Source: Synergistaceae bacterium
GTDB lineage: Bacteria > Synergistota > Synergistia > Synergistales > Aminobacteriaceae
DNA length: 64,000 nt
Direction of reading: 5' to 3'
Assembly: GCA_017405525.1 (NCBI GenBank)
Contig: JAFRAH010000011.1
Location: forward strand, 1 to 64,000
The notes under the pieces were generated by a model, which was given only the letters and a program-made list of their open reading frames with translations, did no database searches and was not told where the DNA came from. Shown here one piece after another: positions 16,509-26,163 of the stretch. The stretch's first letter is position 1. Every line of letters starts with the position of its first letter. A program made the position numbers and the translations under genes.

Positions 16509-18383
16509 TTAACCGTCCCTCAGCGCGAGCGTCATCAAGTCATCAATGCGCTTCACGAAACCTGCAGGATCCTCCGGCATTGCACCCTCAAGGATCATTG
16601 ACTGCTCATACAGCACCCTCAGAATATCCGCCGTCTTAGGGTCATTGTTCCCAGCCATCTCTACCAGCTTCTTCACGGCGGGGTGTGAGGCGTTGAGCTC
16701 AAGCGTACGTTTCTGAACGGGCGGTGTCTGTCCTGCCGAACGCATAAGGTTCTCCATCTGCAGGGACATTCCCCCCGGCGCATCCCTGAGACATGCGGGC
16801 GATCCTGTGAGCGTCAATGACGGCCTGACTGTCTCCAGTTTTCCCGGCATTGCTTCAAGTGCCAGCTTCCTCAATGGCTCAAAGTCAGCATCAAGCTCCT
16901 TCAGCTTTTCGTCATTGGCCTTCTTCTCGTCCTCACTGTAGGGCAGAACGTCATCACGTGCGATGTTCAGGAGGTCTTTAGCGTCTTCAGGAAGTATGAA
17001 GTTAGCCTGCGACAAAATCACCTCATCAACTGGGTCTGTCATCAACAGGACTTCATAGCCTCTTGACGTGAACGGCTCAAGTTTCGGGGAGGCTTTCAGT
17101 GCCGCCAAGTTGTCGCGCCCCGCAAGGCAGTATATCCCTTTCTGTTCGGGCTTCATCCGGGATTCGTATTCAGCAAGTGTAGTCCAGCCGTCATTGTCCG
17201 TTGTCCTGAAGAGCGATATTCCCAGGAGGGTTTTAGCCTGTTCGGGGTCTTGAATTATTCCTTCCTTGAGGATTTTTCCGAACGCCAGCCATAACTTTAT
17301 GTAGTTGTCCCTGTCATTCTCAAGCAGCTTCCTGAACTCGGCAAATATCTTCCGTTGTGTGCTCCTCCTGATTACCCGGATTATAGGTTCGTCCTGCAAT
17401 ATCTCGCGCGAAATGTTCAATGGCAGGTCTTCACTGTCTATAACCCCGCGTATGAATCTCAGGTAGCCGGGTATCAAGTCCTTGCAGTCGTTCATGATGA
17501 ACACGCGGTTGATGTAGAGGCTTATCCCGCCGGATTCAGGGTTCATGAAGAGGTCAAAAGGTGCTTCGCTGGGAACAAACAACAATCCCTTGAAGTTCGT
17601 TGAGCCTTCTGCGTTGATCTTTATGTGGGTTAATGGGTCTCGCCAGTCGTGGGTTAAGTGCTTGTAGAACTCGTTGTATTCTTCCTCAGTTATTTCGCTG
17701 TCGGGTCTCTGCCAGATTGCTTTCTGTGAGTTTATTATCTTGTCCTTGAAGTATATCGGCCATGAAATGAAATCCGAATATTTCGAGACTATACCCTTGA
17801 TTGTCCACTCGTCAAGATAATTCTTTGCCCCGTCTTCAGGGTTGTCATCCTGCCTCATGAAGAGCGTTACGGTTGTTCCGCATTCACTGCGCTGTTCTGC
17901 CTCAGTGATGGTGAATGAGCCGTCCCCGTCTGACGTGAACTTGAACGTGTCAGCACCGCCCAGCTTCCTCGTAACGACCTCAACCCTGCTTGCGGCCATG
18001 AACACCGAGTAGAACCCAACCCCGAACTGACCGATAAGTTCATTCTGCGCGTTGTCATTCTTTGCGGCCTTCAGGAACTCCTTAGTGCCTGACTTCGCGA
18101 TTGTGCCCAAGTACTGTATGAGCTCGTCGCGTGTCATGCCTATACCGTTGTCGCTCACTGAGAGAGTTTTTGCGTCGGGGTCTGAAGTTATCGTTATTGC
18201 TGGGTCGGTGTTCTCTGCAAGCTCGCTGTCCTTGAGGCATTCTATCCTGCGCTTGTCCAATGCATCGGAGGCGTTGGAGATGAGTTCACGCAGGAATATA
18301 TCCTTGTTCGAGTACACAGAACTGATCATCATCTTCAACAGTTCTGCGGCTTCTGTCTGGTAATAAAATTTTTCCTCGCTCAT
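16509..18383 (-). CDS. htpG: Molecular chaperone HtpG (bacterial Hsp90)
   Basis: 624 residues, full length. The GHKL ATPase domain carries VYSNKDIFLRELISNASDAL, DNGIGMTRDEL and LIGQFGVGFYS. The middle domain includes the client/ATPase region with the conserved FIRGVIDSEDLPLNISREILQ. The C-terminal dimerisation domain ends after NLMRSAGQ...LELNASHPAVKKL. It folds or remodels client proteins in the cytosol. No CIRCE-like inverted repeat is visible upstream. It is followed at once by the Glu/Pro-rich protein, an unusual partner. Confidence 0.98.
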   Translation of the reverse strand: MSEEKFYYQTEAAELLKMMISSVYSNKDIFLRELISNASDALDKRRIECLKDSELAENTDPAITITSDPDAKTLSVSDNGIGMTRDELIQYLGTIAKSGTKEFLKAAKNDNAQNELIGQFGVGFYSVFMAASRVEVVTRKLGGADTFKFTSDGDGSFTITEAEQRSECGTTVTLFMRQDDNPEDGAKNYLDEWTIKGIVSKYSDFISWPIYFKDKIINSQKAIWQRPDSEITEEEYNEFYKHLTHDWRDPLTHIKINAEGSTNFKGLLFVPSEAPFDLFMNPESGGISLYINRVFIMNDCKDLIPGYLRFIRGVIDSEDLPLNISREILQDEPIIRVIRRSTQRKIFAEFRKLLENDRDNYIKLWLAFGKILKEGIIQDPEQAKTLLGISLFRTTDNDGWTTLAEYESRMKPEQKGIYCLAGRDNLAALKASPKLEPFTSRGYEVLLMTDPVDEVILSQANFILPEDAKDLLNIARDDVLPYSEDEKKANDEKLKELDADFEPLRKLALEAMPGKLETVRPSLTLTGSPACLRDAPGGMSLQMENLMRSAGQTPPVQKRTLELNASHPAVKKLVEMAGNNDPKTADILRVLYEQSMILEGAMPEDPAGFVKRIDDLMTLALRDG

Positions 18384-18457
18384 AATCTTTTACCACAAAG
18401 CCGGAGGCACAAATACTATTGACCCCCGGCCTTCTCAGTTCCTCATCTGTCCGTGAA

Positions 18458-18658
18458 CTAGCTTGCTGCCTCGTCAGTCTTGACCTTCACGACCTGACGC
18501 CCCTTGTAGTATCCGCATGAAGGGCAGGCATGATGCGCAAGTGTAGCCTCGCCGCACTTCGGGCAACTCTGGGTTGCAGGTGCGCTCAATGCTCCGAGCC
18601 AGTTCGCTTTACGCTGTGATGTACGGGCGTGAGATGTTTTGCGTTTCGGTGTTGCCAT
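18458..18658 (-). CDS. rpmF: 50S ribosomal protein L32 (bL32), zinc type
   Basis: 66 residues. MATPKRKTSHARTSQRK is the usual L32 start, and the CPKC...CPSC pair (residues about 33-49) makes a zinc ribbon, so this is the zinc-binding paralogue. It follows yceD, the near-universal partner, with a 27-bp gap. A GC-rich hairpin with no clear T run (about 18400-18435) separates it from htpG. Confidence 0.96.
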   Translation of the reverse strand: MATPKRKTSHARTSQRKANWLGALSAPATQSCPKCGEATLAHHACPSCGYYKGRQVVKVKTDEAAS

Positions 18659-18685
18659 GATATGTGAATCCCCCTGTGTAAATTA

Positions 18686-19234
18686 TTATTCGGCGTTGAA
18701 ATTACGCAGTGCCTCAAGCCTAGGATCTATATTCTCGTTCCTGCATGAGCATTCCCCTTCATTGAGATCCGCCCCGCAGTTAGGACATAAACCCTTGCAG
18801 TCCTCCCGGCATAATATCTTCGTGGGAAGGAGTGTATAGATGCTCTCCTGAATTTGCGGCATAACATCGAGAATGCGCCCGAAAAAGTCAATCTCAACGG
18901 GCATATAGTCATCAAACTCATCAAGAGCCTCGGCACCGTGCGAATAATAAAGATACCCTAATTCCCCCGATATTTCAAGGCTCACGGGCTTTAAGCACCT
19001 TGCACATTCAGACTCAATGACTGCGGAAATCCCGATATTCACGAACAACAGGGACTCCTCAAACCAGCGTGTTGATGCCTCAGCGTGGAAACCTTCGGGG
19101 AAAATGAACTCCTGCCCCTCAAAATCCAGAGTGCCTTCGGGAAAATCCCATTGCGATACTATTTCGGCCTCTGTGTCATTTCTGGGAGGCAGTGAGATTA
19201 TTGCTTTCTGTCCTTCGTGGAATATGCTAGGCAA
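18686..19234 (-). CDS. yceD: YceD (DUF177) family protein
   Basis: 182 residues. The YceD core is present: ECARCLKPVSLEISGELGYLY, a DEFDDYMPVEIDFFGRILDVMPQIQESI stretch, and the C-terminal CREDCKGLCPNCGADLNEGEC cysteine cluster. The family is linked to 23S rRNA and 50S assembly and nearly always precedes rpmF, as here. The start is a TTG that overlaps the last codons of ackA by 8 bp, which implies coupling to ackA translation. Confidence 0.92.
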   Translation of the reverse strand: MPSIFHEGQKAIISLPPRNDTEAEIVSQWDFPEGTLDFEGQEFIFPEGFHAEASTRWFEESLLFVNIGISAVIESECARCLKPVSLEISGELGYLYYSHGAEALDEFDDYMPVEIDFFGRILDVMPQIQESIYTLLPTKILCREDCKGLCPNCGADLNEGECSCRNENIDPRLEALRNFNAE

Positions 19235-20423
19235 ATGCTACTCTCTTGGTCTCGCGGGCAATCATGAGCTCCTCATTCGTCGGGACAACCATAACCCTGA
19301 CCTTTGAGTCGTCCGCGCTGATTGTGGCTTCCTTGCCGCGAATGTTGTTCTTCGCCGGGTCAACCTTAACGCCCATAAATTCGAGCTTCTTGCAGACTGC
19401 CTCACGTGTTGACGCGCTGTTCTCGCCGATTCCTGCCGTGAAGACTATAACGTCAAGCCCGCCCATTGCTACGGTGTATGCCCCGATGTACTTCGCTATT
19501 CCGTATTCGAGCATGTCGATGGCAAGCCTTGCCCTGTCGTTGCCCTTCTCTGCGGCCGCCTCAACATCACGCAAATCACTGCTCACTCCCGAAATTCCGA
19601 GAAGTCCGCTCTTCTTGTTCATGAAGTTGTTCATCTCGTCAGCACTGTACTTCGTGATGTTCTGGACAAACGGAACGCACGCAGGATCCATGTCGCCGGT
19701 ACGTGTTCCCATGAGGACACCAGCAAGCGGCGTAAGACCCATTGACGTATCGATGCACTTTCCGTTCTTGACTGCGCTGATTGAGCTGCCGTTGCCGAGA
19801 TGACACGTTACCATCTTGAGGGACTCTAACGGCTTGCCGAGTATCTCTGCCGTCCTGAGAGCAACAAAGTGATGGCTTGTCCCGTGAGCTCCGTAGCGTC
19901 TCACCCTGTGGGTCTCGTAGAACTCCCAAGGAAGTCCGTACATGTATGCGTAGTCGGGCATTGTCTGGTGGAACGCCGTATCGAACACGACAACGTTCGG
20001 GAGCTTGGGCAGAGCGTGCTGTATTGCCTCGATGCCCATGATGTGGCCGGGGTTGTGGAGGGGTGCGAGGGGTATGCAGATACGGAGGCCATCCATGACC
20101 TTGTCATCAACGAGGACTGATTCCTTGTAGAGGTCGCCGCCGGAAACTATACGGTGTCCTGCCGCCGCAATCTCGTCAAGCGATTTCAGAACGCCATGAT
20201 TCGCGTCAAGCAGTGCCTCAAGTACGAGCTTCATCGCAACTTTGTGATCCTTTATCGGGGTCTCCACCTTGAAGGAGTCTGCCCCTGTCTTCCTGTGGGT
20301 GAGGTTGGAGCCTTCAATGCCTATTCTGTCTACGAGGCCTTTTGCTGAGACTGATTCATCTTCCATGTCGAAAAGCTGATACTTGAGGGAGGAACTGCCG
20401 CAGTTGATTACGAGAATTTTCAT
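19227..20423 (-). CDS. ackA: Acetate kinase
   Basis: Makes ATP and acetate from acetyl phosphate. The start at 20423 gives the canonical MKILVINCGSSSLKYQLF (398 residues). The longer open frame to 20549 would read through the tRNA-Ser gene and is rejected. Motifs seen: VVFDTAFHQTMP, RRYGAHGTSHHFV, HLGNGSSISAV, STREAVCKKL and VVPTNEELMIARE at the end. It lies 34 bp after the tRNA-Ser 3' end and shares its promoter. No pta gene is adjacent. Confidence 0.97.
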   Translation of the reverse strand: MKILVINCGSSSLKYQLFDMEDESVSAKGLVDRIGIEGSNLTHRKTGADSFKVETPIKDHKVAMKLVLEALLDANHGVLKSLDEIAAAGHRIVSGGDLYKESVLVDDKVMDGLRICIPLAPLHNPGHIMGIEAIQHALPKLPNVVVFDTAFHQTMPDYAYMYGLPWEFYETHRVRRYGAHGTSHHFVALRTAEILGKPLESLKMVTCHLGNGSSISAVKNGKCIDTSMGLTPLAGVLMGTRTGDMDPACVPFVQNITKYSADEMNNFMNKKSGLLGISGVSSDLRDVEAAAEKGNDRARLAIDMLEYGIAKYIGAYTVAMGGLDVIVFTAGIGENSASTREAVCKKLEFMGVKVDPAKNNIRGKEATISADDSKVRVMVVPTNEELMIARETKRVAFA

Positions 20424-20457
20424 GACGTTATGAGATACCTTCCTTTGCATATAAAAA

Positions 20458-20547
20458 TGGCGGAGACGTAGAGATTCGAACTCTAGGAACAGCAAGCTGC
20501 TCAGTTGATTTCGAGTCAACCGCCTTCGACCACTCGGCCACGTCTCC
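20458..20547 (-). tRNA. tRNA-Ser(CGA), reads UCG
   Basis: Acceptor arm GGAGACG (20547-20541) pairs with CGTCTCC (20468-20462), then discriminator G and an encoded CCA (20460-20458). The anticodon loop reads CTCGAAA inside a TTGA...TCAA stem, giving anticodon CGA. The extra arm is long (AGCAGCTTGCTGTTCCT region), as in class II tRNAs, and the T loop is TTCGAAT. A perfect promoter lies 40 bp upstream and ackA starts 34 bp downstream. Confidence 0.96.
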
Positions 20548-20592
20548 ATTTTGAGATTGGTAATTTGTGTATGGATTTGATTGACGGGATTT

Positions 20593-20622
20593 ATTATAAC
20601 CGCGCTTTTATCGCATTGTCAA
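20593..20622 (-). promoter_or_regulatory. Strong promoter of tRNA-Ser-ackA-yceD-rpmF
   Basis: Reading leftward, TTGACA (20622-20617), an 18-bp spacer and TATAAT (20598-20593), both hexamers perfect. The predicted start is about 40 bp before the mature tRNA 5' end. Confidence 0.85.
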
Positions 20623-20648
20623 TTTGTGAAAAATTTTCCCCTCCCTTC

Positions 20649-22322
20649 TCACTTGAAATAGCTCATGGCTTCTTTCAGGTCATCAGCAAGCCCGCTCAAT
20701 GTCCCTGTGTTGTCCGATACAGTCCTTACGTTTTCCGCAATGGTCTCGACTGAGGCAGCTACCTCCTCATTTGTTGCTGAGGTCTCCTCTGAGATTGAGG
20801 CCAGGTTGTTTACCGCGTCCTGTATCGTGTCCTTGATGCCCTCAAGTCTTGAGGTTATTTCCGACACTGAGGATATTTCCCGGATTGATGACCCTATCGC
20901 CCCGTCAAGCTCCCTGAACTTCTCCTGAGCCTCCGAGAGCATTTCACGTTCTTGGGTTATGAGTGCCTTCATGTTGTCAGCAGCCTCGACGCATTCCCCG
21001 GACAATGATTCGACTTCAGCGACGATGTCCCTTATTTGTTCAGCCGATTCGTTTGAACGCTCAGCAAGTTTCTTGATCTCCCCGGCAACAACACCGAAAC
21101 CTTTTCCAGCCTCTCCTGCCTTTGCCGCCTCAATGCTCGCATTCAGGGACAGCAGGTTTGTCTGCGATGCTATGTCTGAGATTATGCTTACCATGTCGCC
21201 GATTTTCTCCACAGCCTCATCAGTGGCCTCTATTCTTCCGGTGATGAGGGATGCCGCATCATATGACTTCATGGAGGAGGCTTCGACCTTCCCGATGCAG
21301 TCCATAGCCTCAGCATTTGCAGTGCTCATTGACTGGGAATTTGTGTTCAGGTTCTCGATGTTCCTCACTGCCTGGCCCGTAACGTCCCCCATCTCGTCAA
21401 CATTGCCGCTGATGTCCCGGACGCTGCCTGCCATTGTTACGGTTGACTGTGCGAGTGAATGCATGGCCTCCGAAATTTGGGATGCTGAGTTCGCCGCCTC
21501 ACCTGCCATCTCTGCGGTGGACTTCACCGTGTCAGTGAGTAAGAACGCTGAATCCTGTATCCTCCCTATGACCTCACTGAGTACCCCGCTGAGCTTGTCG
21601 GCTGCCCTGATGAGCTGGTCGGTCTCGTAGATGCTGCTTGTGGTTTCGGTGCTCGTGTTTATGCTTATGTCTAGGAGCTTCTCGATTCTTCCGGCAACTT
21701 CACGTAGGGGGTTGGCAACCTTCCGGGCAATAATCAGTGTCAGGACGGCAAAAAACAAAATCAACCCTGCGCTTATTGAGCCGACTACGATAAAGATATT
21801 ACGTTCGGCGGCCTGAATTTGGGTTGCGGGCTTGCCGGAAAATGCCATGCCGTAAATTTTCGTGGCGTATTGTATCGGCATGTAGTAGACGTGATAATCG
21901 ATGCCGTTGATCTTCACGCTGTCGGAATAGTAATCGTTCCCCGCGCTCACTGCCTTCCAGACTGCATCAGATGCCGGAGTGCCCTCGATGCGTTTTCCCT
22001 GAGCGTTCTTGATGGTCGTCATGAACCGGATGTTCCCCTTGAAGAGCGTCAAGTCAACGCCGGTTGTGTGCATTGAGTCTATATAGTTTGTGTCGTAACG
22101 TATGAAGCCGTCGACAAGGTCATTGTCATTCAGGATGTCGTACTCGTAATATTCCTTGAGGGCTTTCGAGGCTACAATGAGTTCTTCCTTTGTGTTCTGC
22201 TTGAGGCTGTTCACCATTATGCTTGATGTTGCGACGGCAATAATCACCACAGCCATGGACAGTGGAATAAGAGCCAGCATAATCAGCATGACCTTGAAGC
22301 TGAGGTAACGTTTCTTTTTCAT
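20649..22322 (-). CDS. Methyl-accepting chemotaxis protein with a single periplasmic Cache-like domain
   Basis: 557 residues. TM1 is at about 11-35 and a periplasmic sensor of about 140 residues has sCache features ([20 protein letters not shown], a DYHVYYMPI segment). TM2 is at about 176-198, followed by HAMP. The cytoplasmic signalling domain has the hairpin tip [26 protein letters not shown] and [14 protein letters not shown]. It senses an unknown small molecule and signals to CheA/CheW, which are not in this window; a CheX is at 49887. It lacks a CheR-docking pentapeptide. Confidence 0.93.
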   Translation of the reverse strand: MKKKRYLSFKVMLIMLALIPLSMAVVIIAVATSSIMVNSLKQNTKEELIVASKALKEYYEYDILNDNDLVDGFIRYDTNYIDSMHTTGVDLTLFKGNIRFMTTIKNAQGKRIEGTPASDAVWKAVSAGNDYYSDSVKINGIDYHVYYMPIQYATKIYGMAFSGKPATQIQAAERNIFIVVGSISAGLILFFAVLTLIIARKVANPLREVAGRIEKLLDISINTSTETTSSIYETDQLIRAADKLSGVLSEVIGRIQDSAFLLTDTVKSTAEMAGEAANSASQISEAMHSLAQSTVTMAGSVRDISGNVDEMGDVTGQAVRNIENLNTNSQSMSTANAEAMDCIGKVEASSMKSYDAASLITGRIEATDEAVEKIGDMVSIISDIASQTNLLSLNASIEAAKAGEAGKGFGVVAGEIKKLAERSNESAEQIRDIVAEVESLSGECVEAADNMKALITQEREMLSEAQEKFRELDGAIGSSIREISSVSEITSRLEGIKDTIQDAVNNLASISEETSATNEEVAASVETIAENVRTVSDNTGTLSGLADDLKEAMSYFK

Positions 22323-22340
22323 GATGGTCTTTCACTTCTT

Positions 22341-23282
22341 TCAGGTTAATTTTTCCGACTCCATGTCAGCAATCTTTCTTGCGTCAAACGGTGTCTGCTG
22401 GTAGACAAAGTAATTCAGCCAGTTCGAGTAGAGCAGGTTGGCACATGAACGCCACGTGCAAACGGGAGCTTGTGAGTCGTCATCATTCGGGAAGTAGTTG
22501 CAGGGAACATGAATAGCAAGCCCTGCCCTCTTGTCGCGCCAATATTCCTGAGCCAGTGTGTCAGGGTCATACTCAGAATGCCCGGTGATGAAGAGCTGAC
22601 GGCCTCCGTTAGTCGAGACAGCATAGACCCCGGCCTCGTAGCTCTCTGAGAGAATCTTAAGAGCCGGGATTTTCGCGACATCACTGCGCATTATGGTTGT
22701 GTGTCTTGAGTGCGGAACCATGAAGACATCATCAGACCCCCGGAACAATATCGAGCCCTTGTGCGTAACCCTGTGCCTGAAGACACCGAACAATTTACGC
22801 GGCAGGTGTATCTTGGGTATTCCGTAATGGTAGTAGAGCCCCGCCTGAGCCCCCCAGCAAATATGGAACGTGCTGTGAACGTGGGACTTGCTCCACTCCA
22901 TAATGTCGCAGAGTTCGTGCCAGTAGTCGACCTTCTCGAACGGTAGATGCTCAACAGGTGCACCGGTTATGATCATTCCGTCAAAGTATTCGTTCCTGAC
23001 GCTGTCGAAATTCCTGTAGAACGCAAGCATGTGTTCAACCGGGGTATTCTTGGGAGTTCTTCCGCTGACAGTGAGGAGGTCAATCTCAACCTGAAGGGGA
23101 GTGTTGCCCAGAAGACGAGCTAACTGTGTTTCAGTGGCTATCTTCGTGGGCATGAGGTTAAGGATGAGTATTCTCAAGGGGCGGATGTCCTGCGTCATTG
23201 CCCGCCTCTGAGTCATGACGAATATATTTTCCCGTTCAAGCACATTGACCGCAGGAAGGTCGCCGGGTATGTTTATGGGCAT
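22341..23282 (-). CDS. metA: Homoserine O-acyltransferase MetA, predicted acetyl-CoA specific
   Basis: Acylates homoserine in methionine synthesis. 313 residues with a class I amidotransferase-like fold. Cys142 in [15 protein letters not shown] is the acyl-enzyme nucleophile, and the His/Glu partners lie in [18 protein letters not shown]. Glu111 ([17 protein letters not shown]) marks the acetyl-CoA group, whereas Gly at this site marks succinyl-CoA users; this rule is from published MetA work and was not tested here. It begins 2 bp after the upstream unknown gene. Confidence 0.95.
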   Translation of the reverse strand: MPINIPGDLPAVNVLERENIFVMTQRRAMTQDIRPLRILILNLMPTKIATETQLARLLGNTPLQVEIDLLTVSGRTPKNTPVEHMLAFYRNFDSVRNEYFDGMIITGAPVEHLPFEKVDYWHELCDIMEWSKSHVHSTFHICWGAQAGLYYHYGIPKIHLPRKLFGVFRHRVTHKGSILFRGSDDVFMVPHSRHTTIMRSDVAKIPALKILSESYEAGVYAVSTNGGRQLFITGHSEYDPDTLAQEYWRDKRAGLAIHVPCNYFPNDDDSQAPVCTWRSCANLLYSNWLNYFVYQQTPFDARKIADMESEKLT

Positions 23283-23284
23283 CG

Positions 23285-24694
23285 CTAGTCTTCGGCCTTC
23301 ACAGTGAACATAAGCGTGAAGACTTTGTGCGTCTCACGGGGAAGTATCCTGTAGCCGCGCTTCTCCTTCGTGAGCCACAGGGAATAGTCCTTGTAGAATG
23401 ATGATGCCAATGCTAGGAGTGATTTCTTCCTGTTCTCCTTTATCTGCTGCTCGTAGGGAGTCTTGAGCTTCCTGTCCTCGTCTGAGTCCCACCTGAAAGT
23501 GCCGAGTGCATAGCTCACGGACTTGTCATTGCCGCCGACAGGGAACGCCGGAATTATTATCGTGTGGTCTGACCAGTCATAGGTGCCCAAGCCCTGACCA
23601 GGAACGAAAATTACGCGTGGTATTCCGTACATTCTGACTCTTGGGACGTTGAACATCTCGACATCCATAGCGGTGAACTCCCTGACAATCCCGAAATCTT
23701 TTGCGTAGTCTATGGGCATTGAGTCGGGCTGGCAGAGAAGGGAAGTATCACACCTTGCGTTCTTTGCCGGAACAGTGAGGTATTCGCGCTTCTTCGTGAT
23801 CATTGCCCTGAGTTCGGCACGCTTCATCTGGTCGGTCATCCCTGAGCACGTGTCGGTGATTTTCTTTGTCCTCCGTGCAATTTTCACCGCGTCAATCTGT
23901 GAGTAGAGTATCTCCTTGGCGAGTATCTTCGTCTTCTCGTGCATGGCCGTGAACTTCTCGACCTGCGGAATTGGGAGGGGGTTAGCCTCGTTCTTCTGGG
24001 CTGACGAAACGAAAAGCTGAATGCCCTTCTCCGCGTCATTGTAGGCTTTCCTCTGTTGAGCCAATTTCTGACGGGTTGCCTCGTCCCCTTCCCTGTATTC
24101 AGGAACGCGCATATTGACCTTCATTGCTGAGATCAGGAACTCGTCCATGATCTGCAAGGACTGCTTGAGGTTGAGGTTGGTGGGGTATTTTGCGGCCAAA
24201 CTATCAATGAATGCATCCCGCTCACCCTGTGCCGTGAACAGCTCTTCGTTGAGAGTATTGATGCGGTCATTGAGGGACATTCCGATTACTGGGACGGGAG
24301 CCTCATTGCCGGTAACTGCCGCCCAAGATTCGGCAATATAGTCGGAGAACGTCATAACCGGGAAAATATCGCCCGCGCATTTCGTTGTGAGCCAGGCTTT
24401 GGGGTCAAACTTTGAGTTGAGGTTGAGGACACCGGGGAGGCAGCCCAAGTCAATGAAGAGCCTTTCTTCGGGGTCAAAGGTGAGAGTTGCGGGCATGGAC
24501 TTGGTCTGAGCGTCAACGAGTGCCAAGAGAACATCCCAGTATGATGCTGACATGGCCGACCATAATTTTTGTGCCTGAGACTTGCTGTCGGTGGTGTTTT
24601 CGGCTAGGAGTGCTGAATATTTCTGTGCTGAGTCCGCGAGCTTTGTTACTGCGTCCTGAACTTCGGGTACATCCTTCCATCGTTTGAATGACAT
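23285..24694 (-). CDS. Conserved-looking cytoplasmic protein of unknown function
   Basis: 469 residues, no signal peptide or membrane helix. A helical N-terminal half ([39 protein letters not shown]) is followed by a Lys-rich helical middle. The beta-rich C-terminal part has [19 protein letters not shown] and [21 protein letters not shown] do not recognise a family or a catalytic motif. Three Cys at about 305-340 ([18 protein letters not shown]) could bind metal but no clear pattern is seen. AAGGAGG precedes the ATG. Its tight link to metA suggests co-expression, not a shared reaction. Confidence 0.75.
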   Translation of the reverse strand: MSFKRWKDVPEVQDAVTKLADSAQKYSALLAENTTDSKSQAQKLWSAMSASYWDVLLALVDAQTKSMPATLTFDPEERLFIDLGCLPGVLNLNSKFDPKAWLTTKCAGDIFPVMTFSDYIAESWAAVTGNEAPVPVIGMSLNDRINTLNEELFTAQGERDAFIDSLAAKYPTNLNLKQSLQIMDEFLISAMKVNMRVPEYREGDEATRQKLAQQRKAYNDAEKGIQLFVSSAQKNEANPLPIPQVEKFTAMHEKTKILAKEILYSQIDAVKIARRTKKITDTCSGMTDQMKRAELRAMITKKREYLTVPAKNARCDTSLLCQPDSMPIDYAKDFGIVREFTAMDVEMFNVPRVRMYGIPRVIFVPGQGLGTYDWSDHTIIIPAFPVGGNDKSVSYALGTFRWDSDEDRKLKTPYEQQIKENRKKSLLALASSFYKDYSLWLTKEKRGYRILPRETHKVFTLMFTVKAED

Positions 24695-24722
24695 TGTGAT
24701 TTTTGTTCCTCCTTGTAGATTT

Positions 24723-25019
24723 TTACTCGTAGTGCGTCCACATTCTTTTTACCCTGATAATGCCATGATAAGGCGTTCCATCGGGCGACAAAATATTTTC
24801 CACGTTGCCGACAATATCGTAAACAAGTCTGTGTTGAGAGTTAATCCGCCTCGAGTAACTGCCGCTAAGATCTCCATGTAACTTTTCGAATGACGGAGGA
24901 CTCTGAAAGGGATTGACTGCTATAACGTCAAGCAAGAACTTAGCTTTCTTGTCAAGCCCTGCCTCTTTCAACAGTTTCTTGTCTTTCCTAGCCTGACTGC
25001 TGAACTCAACGAAATACAT
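24723..25019 (-). CDS. yoeB: YoeB/Txe-type RelE-superfamily mRNA interferase toxin
   Basis: 98 residues. The core motif PPSFEKLHGDLSGSYSRRINSQHRLVY and the C-terminal IIRVKRMWTHYE match YoeB/Txe toxins, which cut mRNA in the ribosomal A site. The active-site Glu, Arg and His of the family have matches in EKLHG, SRRIN and WTHYE. It starts at the base after the antitoxin stop. It is about ten residues longer than usual because of a short insertion near NILSPDGTPYHG. Confidence 0.93.
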   Translation of the reverse strand: MYFVEFSSQARKDKKLLKEAGLDKKAKFLLDVIAVNPFQSPPSFEKLHGDLSGSYSRRINSQHRLVYDIVGNVENILSPDGTPYHGIIRVKRMWTHYE

Positions 25020-25298
25020 TTACCATTCTTCATTAGGGTCATAGGGCGTGTATTCCGATAATGGTTCACGCTCTGCGGCCTTGATGCTCTCGACCATGCC
25101 GGGAATGGAATACAGGTATAGCGTTTCCTGCAATGAGTTCCAGTCATCTTCAGAGATAAGCACGGCATTTCTCCCGTCATCAGTTGCGATTATCACGGGT
25201 ATGCTGTTGTCGTTCACGTCAGAGATGAGCTGCTCTAGGTTTTCCTGAGCTCTGGCTAGTGTCGTTGCTGTCATGCGTTCTGCTTCTTGTCGCGTCAT
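25020..25298 (-). CDS. yefM: YefM/Axe-type antitoxin (Phd/YefM family)
   Basis: 92 residues from the ATG at 25298, which has AGAAGG 9 bp upstream; TTG at 25304 and ATG at 25274 are alternatives. The DNA-binding N-terminal part (MTATTLARAQENLEQLISDVND) and IPVIIATDDGRNAVLISEDDWNSLQETLYL follow the family pattern. The acidic C-terminal tail would wrap the toxin. The pair is probably autorepressed from a promoter near 25330-25350, where TGCTATAGA resembles an extended -10. Confidence 0.92.
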   Translation of the reverse strand: MTRQEAERMTATTLARAQENLEQLISDVNDNSIPVIIATDDGRNAVLISEDDWNSLQETLYLYSIPGMVESIKAAEREPLSEYTPYDPNEEW

Positions 25299-25386
25299 GT
25301 TCAAGTGCCTTCTTTCGCCAGTAATGATACTTTCTCCCGTTCTATAGCACCTTCAAAATCTCAGCATAGGGATTAATGGCCGGGCA

Positions 25387-26097
25387 TCAGGCAAAATCTC
25401 TCAGCAACTCATCACGCATAACGGCGCACCCAGTAGATGCGGGTTCACGTATAACCCTGAACTTCAGCCATCCCGGAACGTCAACCTGCTTCGGGTCAAT
25501 GAGGTATGCCCTTGTCCCTCCCCTCAAGTCATGGACGAGACCAGCCGCCGGGTAAACCACCAATGACGAGCCTACAACCGCGAAAATGTCCGCGCTCCTC
25601 ACGAGGTTAGCCGCCTCAGTGATTGCCGGGACAGCCTCACCGAACCACACGATGTGGGGCCTGAGCTCCTCACCGTCTGAGTTCTTTTCCCCGTAAGCCA
25701 GCGGCCTGTAGCCTATGTCGATGATCTTGCTCTCACGGTCATCATTAACGGGGCGGGCTTTCGTGAGTTCCCCGTGAAGGTGTAGGACATGTGAGCTCCC
25801 TGCTTTCTCGTGGAGGTTGTCGACGTTCTGGGTGATTATCCTCACGTCAAAGTGCTCCTCAAGCTCGGCTAATACTTTATGGCCTTCATTGGGCTGTGCT
25901 GTTTCGAGCTGTTTTCGCATGTCATTATAGAAGTCCGTCATGAGCTTGGAGTTCCTGTACCACCCTTCAATGCTCGCAACGTCCTCAACGTTATACTTCT
26001 CCCAAAGGCCGCCGGAGTCCCTAAAAGTCTGGAAGCCGCTCTCTGCACTTATACCTGCACCCGTAAGGACAACGAGCCTCTTTCTGTTCTCAGGCAT
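25387..26097 (-). CDS. cobB: Sir2-family NAD-dependent protein deacylase without zinc cysteines
   Basis: 236 residues. NAD-binding and catalytic motifs are GAGISAESGFQTFRD, TQNVDNLHEKAG and LHLHGEL with the catalytic His, then VVGSSLVVYPAAGL. The segment after HGEL that normally holds four zinc Cys reads TKARPVNDD and has none, as in a known subgroup that also carries LRPHIVWFGEAVP, present here. It would remove acyl groups from lysines. It is divergent from the methyltransferase gene at 26164. Confidence 0.9.
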   Translation of the reverse strand: MPENRKRLVVLTGAGISAESGFQTFRDSGGLWEKYNVEDVASIEGWYRNSKLMTDFYNDMRKQLETAQPNEGHKVLAELEEHFDVRIITQNVDNLHEKAGSSHVLHLHGELTKARPVNDDRESKIIDIGYRPLAYGEKNSDGEELRPHIVWFGEAVPAITEAANLVRSADIFAVVGSSLVVYPAAGLVHDLRGGTRAYLIDPKQVDVPGWLKFRVIREPASTGCAVMRDELLRDFA

Positions 26098-26163
26098 GAA
26101 ATTTCTTCCCCCTGTATAATTATGTGTGAGTATCAGAATAATAGCACAATGGAGGAATTACCG

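Noticed and set aside
18400-18435. Hairpin between rpmF and htpG as a terminator
   Set aside because: The stem is imperfect and no T run follows; at most it is a weak intercistronic element.
19227-20549. Longer ackA frame with 42 extra N-terminal residues
   Set aside because: The extension translates the tRNA-Ser gene; the canonical MKILVINCGSSS start is at 20423.
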